DNA of 43,477 nucleotides, taken from assembly GCF_028290105.1 (NCBI RefSeq), contig NZ_JAQGKL010000169.1, positions 1-43,477 of the forward strand, read 5' to 3'. The notes below the pieces were generated by a model, which worked only from the letters and a program-made list of their open reading frames with translations, did no database searches and was not told the origin of the DNA. Shown here piece after piece: positions 43,296-43,477 of this stretch. The translations under genes were made by a program, and so were the position numbers. This stretch comes from Methylobacterium sp. (lineage in GTDB: Bacteria; Pseudomonadota; Alphaproteobacteria; Rhizobiales; Beijerinckiaceae). Positions within the stretch are counted from its first letter, which is position 1; each line of letters begins with the position of its first letter.

Positions 43296-43477
43296 ATGCG
43301 GCTCGTGGTGGTCGGCGCCGACGGGCGCATGGGGCGGATGCTGATCCGCGCGGTGGCGGAGACCGAGGGCTGCACCCTGTCGGGCGCCATCGAGCGCGAG
43401 GGCTCGCCCGCGCTCGGCCAGGATGCCGGCGCGCTCGCGGGTGTCGGGGCCCTGGGCGTCACCGTCACGGACGATCC
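43296..43477 (+). CDS. dapB: 4-hydroxy-tetrahydrodipicolinate reductase, N-terminal fragment (runs off window edge)
   Basis: The first 60 codons of an open frame cut by the window end. It starts '[20 protein letters not shown]', the NAD(P)H-binding motif typical of DapB (G-A-x-G-R-M-G, here GADGRMG), and continues '[20 protein letters not shown]' and '[19 protein letters not shown]', where DapB proteins have the 'A-xx-R-xG-S-xx-GxDxG' pattern. DapB reduces the dihydrodipicolinate precursor in the lysine/diaminopimelate pathway. GAGG lies about seven bases before the ATG at 43296. Only the N-terminal third of the cofactor domain is visible, so integrity of the rest is unknown. Confidence 0.9.
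   Translation, partial: MRLVVVGADGRMGRMLIRAVAETEGCTLSGAIEREGSPALGQDAGALAGVGALGVTVTDD

Overview
The window is very GC-rich, densely coding DNA. The core block mdh-sucC-sucD-sucA-sucB-lpdA on one strand, the DUF2865 protein and the serine-glyoxylate-aminotransferase paralogue suggest an alphaproteobacterium of the Hyphomicrobiales, most likely Methylobacterium or Methylorubrum. This placement rests on gene order and family recall, not on a search. I see no rRNA, tRNA, CRISPR array, transposase or prophage gene.

Region 1 (1-9.3 kb) is mostly housekeeping. It holds an edge-truncated secreted protein with Pro/Arg/Glu heptad repeats, a DUF2865 secreted protein, a CreA-family protein, a small secreted Cys-containing protein, cysS, a DUF808 membrane protein, an MTH1187-type thiamine-binding protein and a large YdiJ-like FAD/Fe-S dehydrogenase. 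Region 2 (9.4-16.8 kb) holds a threonine-aldolase-family gene, a GntR/FCD regulator and, divergent from it, a catabolic run: class V aminotransferase, ACS-type MFS transporter, class III CoA-transferase, a crotonase-fold protein lacking both usual catalytic glutamates, and a gamma-carbonic-anhydrase-fold protein. The last three resemble the CaiB-CaiD-CaiE set of carnitine operons, but the substrate is unknown.

Region 3 (16.9-25.3 kb, minus strand) is one apparent operon: a Tat-type substrate-binding protein, LivH, LivM, LivG, LivF, an M20 hydantoinase/carbamoylase-type hydrolase, an M81 (MlrC-like) protein and a terminal GntR/FCD regulator joined by an ATGA overlap. Region 4 (25.4-30.3 kb) has an XRE-cupin regulator divergent from an omega-amino-acid:pyruvate aminotransferase and a methylmalonate/malonate-semialdehyde dehydrogenase, the textbook beta-alanine route to acetyl-CoA. 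An ArsR regulator/SDR divergent pair follows. Regions 3 and 4 together suggest uptake, hydrolysis and oxidation of an N-carbamoyl- or N-acyl-beta-amino acid. This is an inference.

Region 5 (30.3-39.5 kb, minus strand) is the TCA-cycle operon, with GC-rich hairpins in several gene gaps. Region 6 (39.8-43.5 kb) holds a TetR regulator, a glyoxalase II, a SAM methyltransferase, a MarC-family membrane protein and the start of dapB, cut by the window edge. Two copies of a roughly 120-base palindromic intergenic repeat, plus a minimal hairpin relative, lie inside the catabolic operons.
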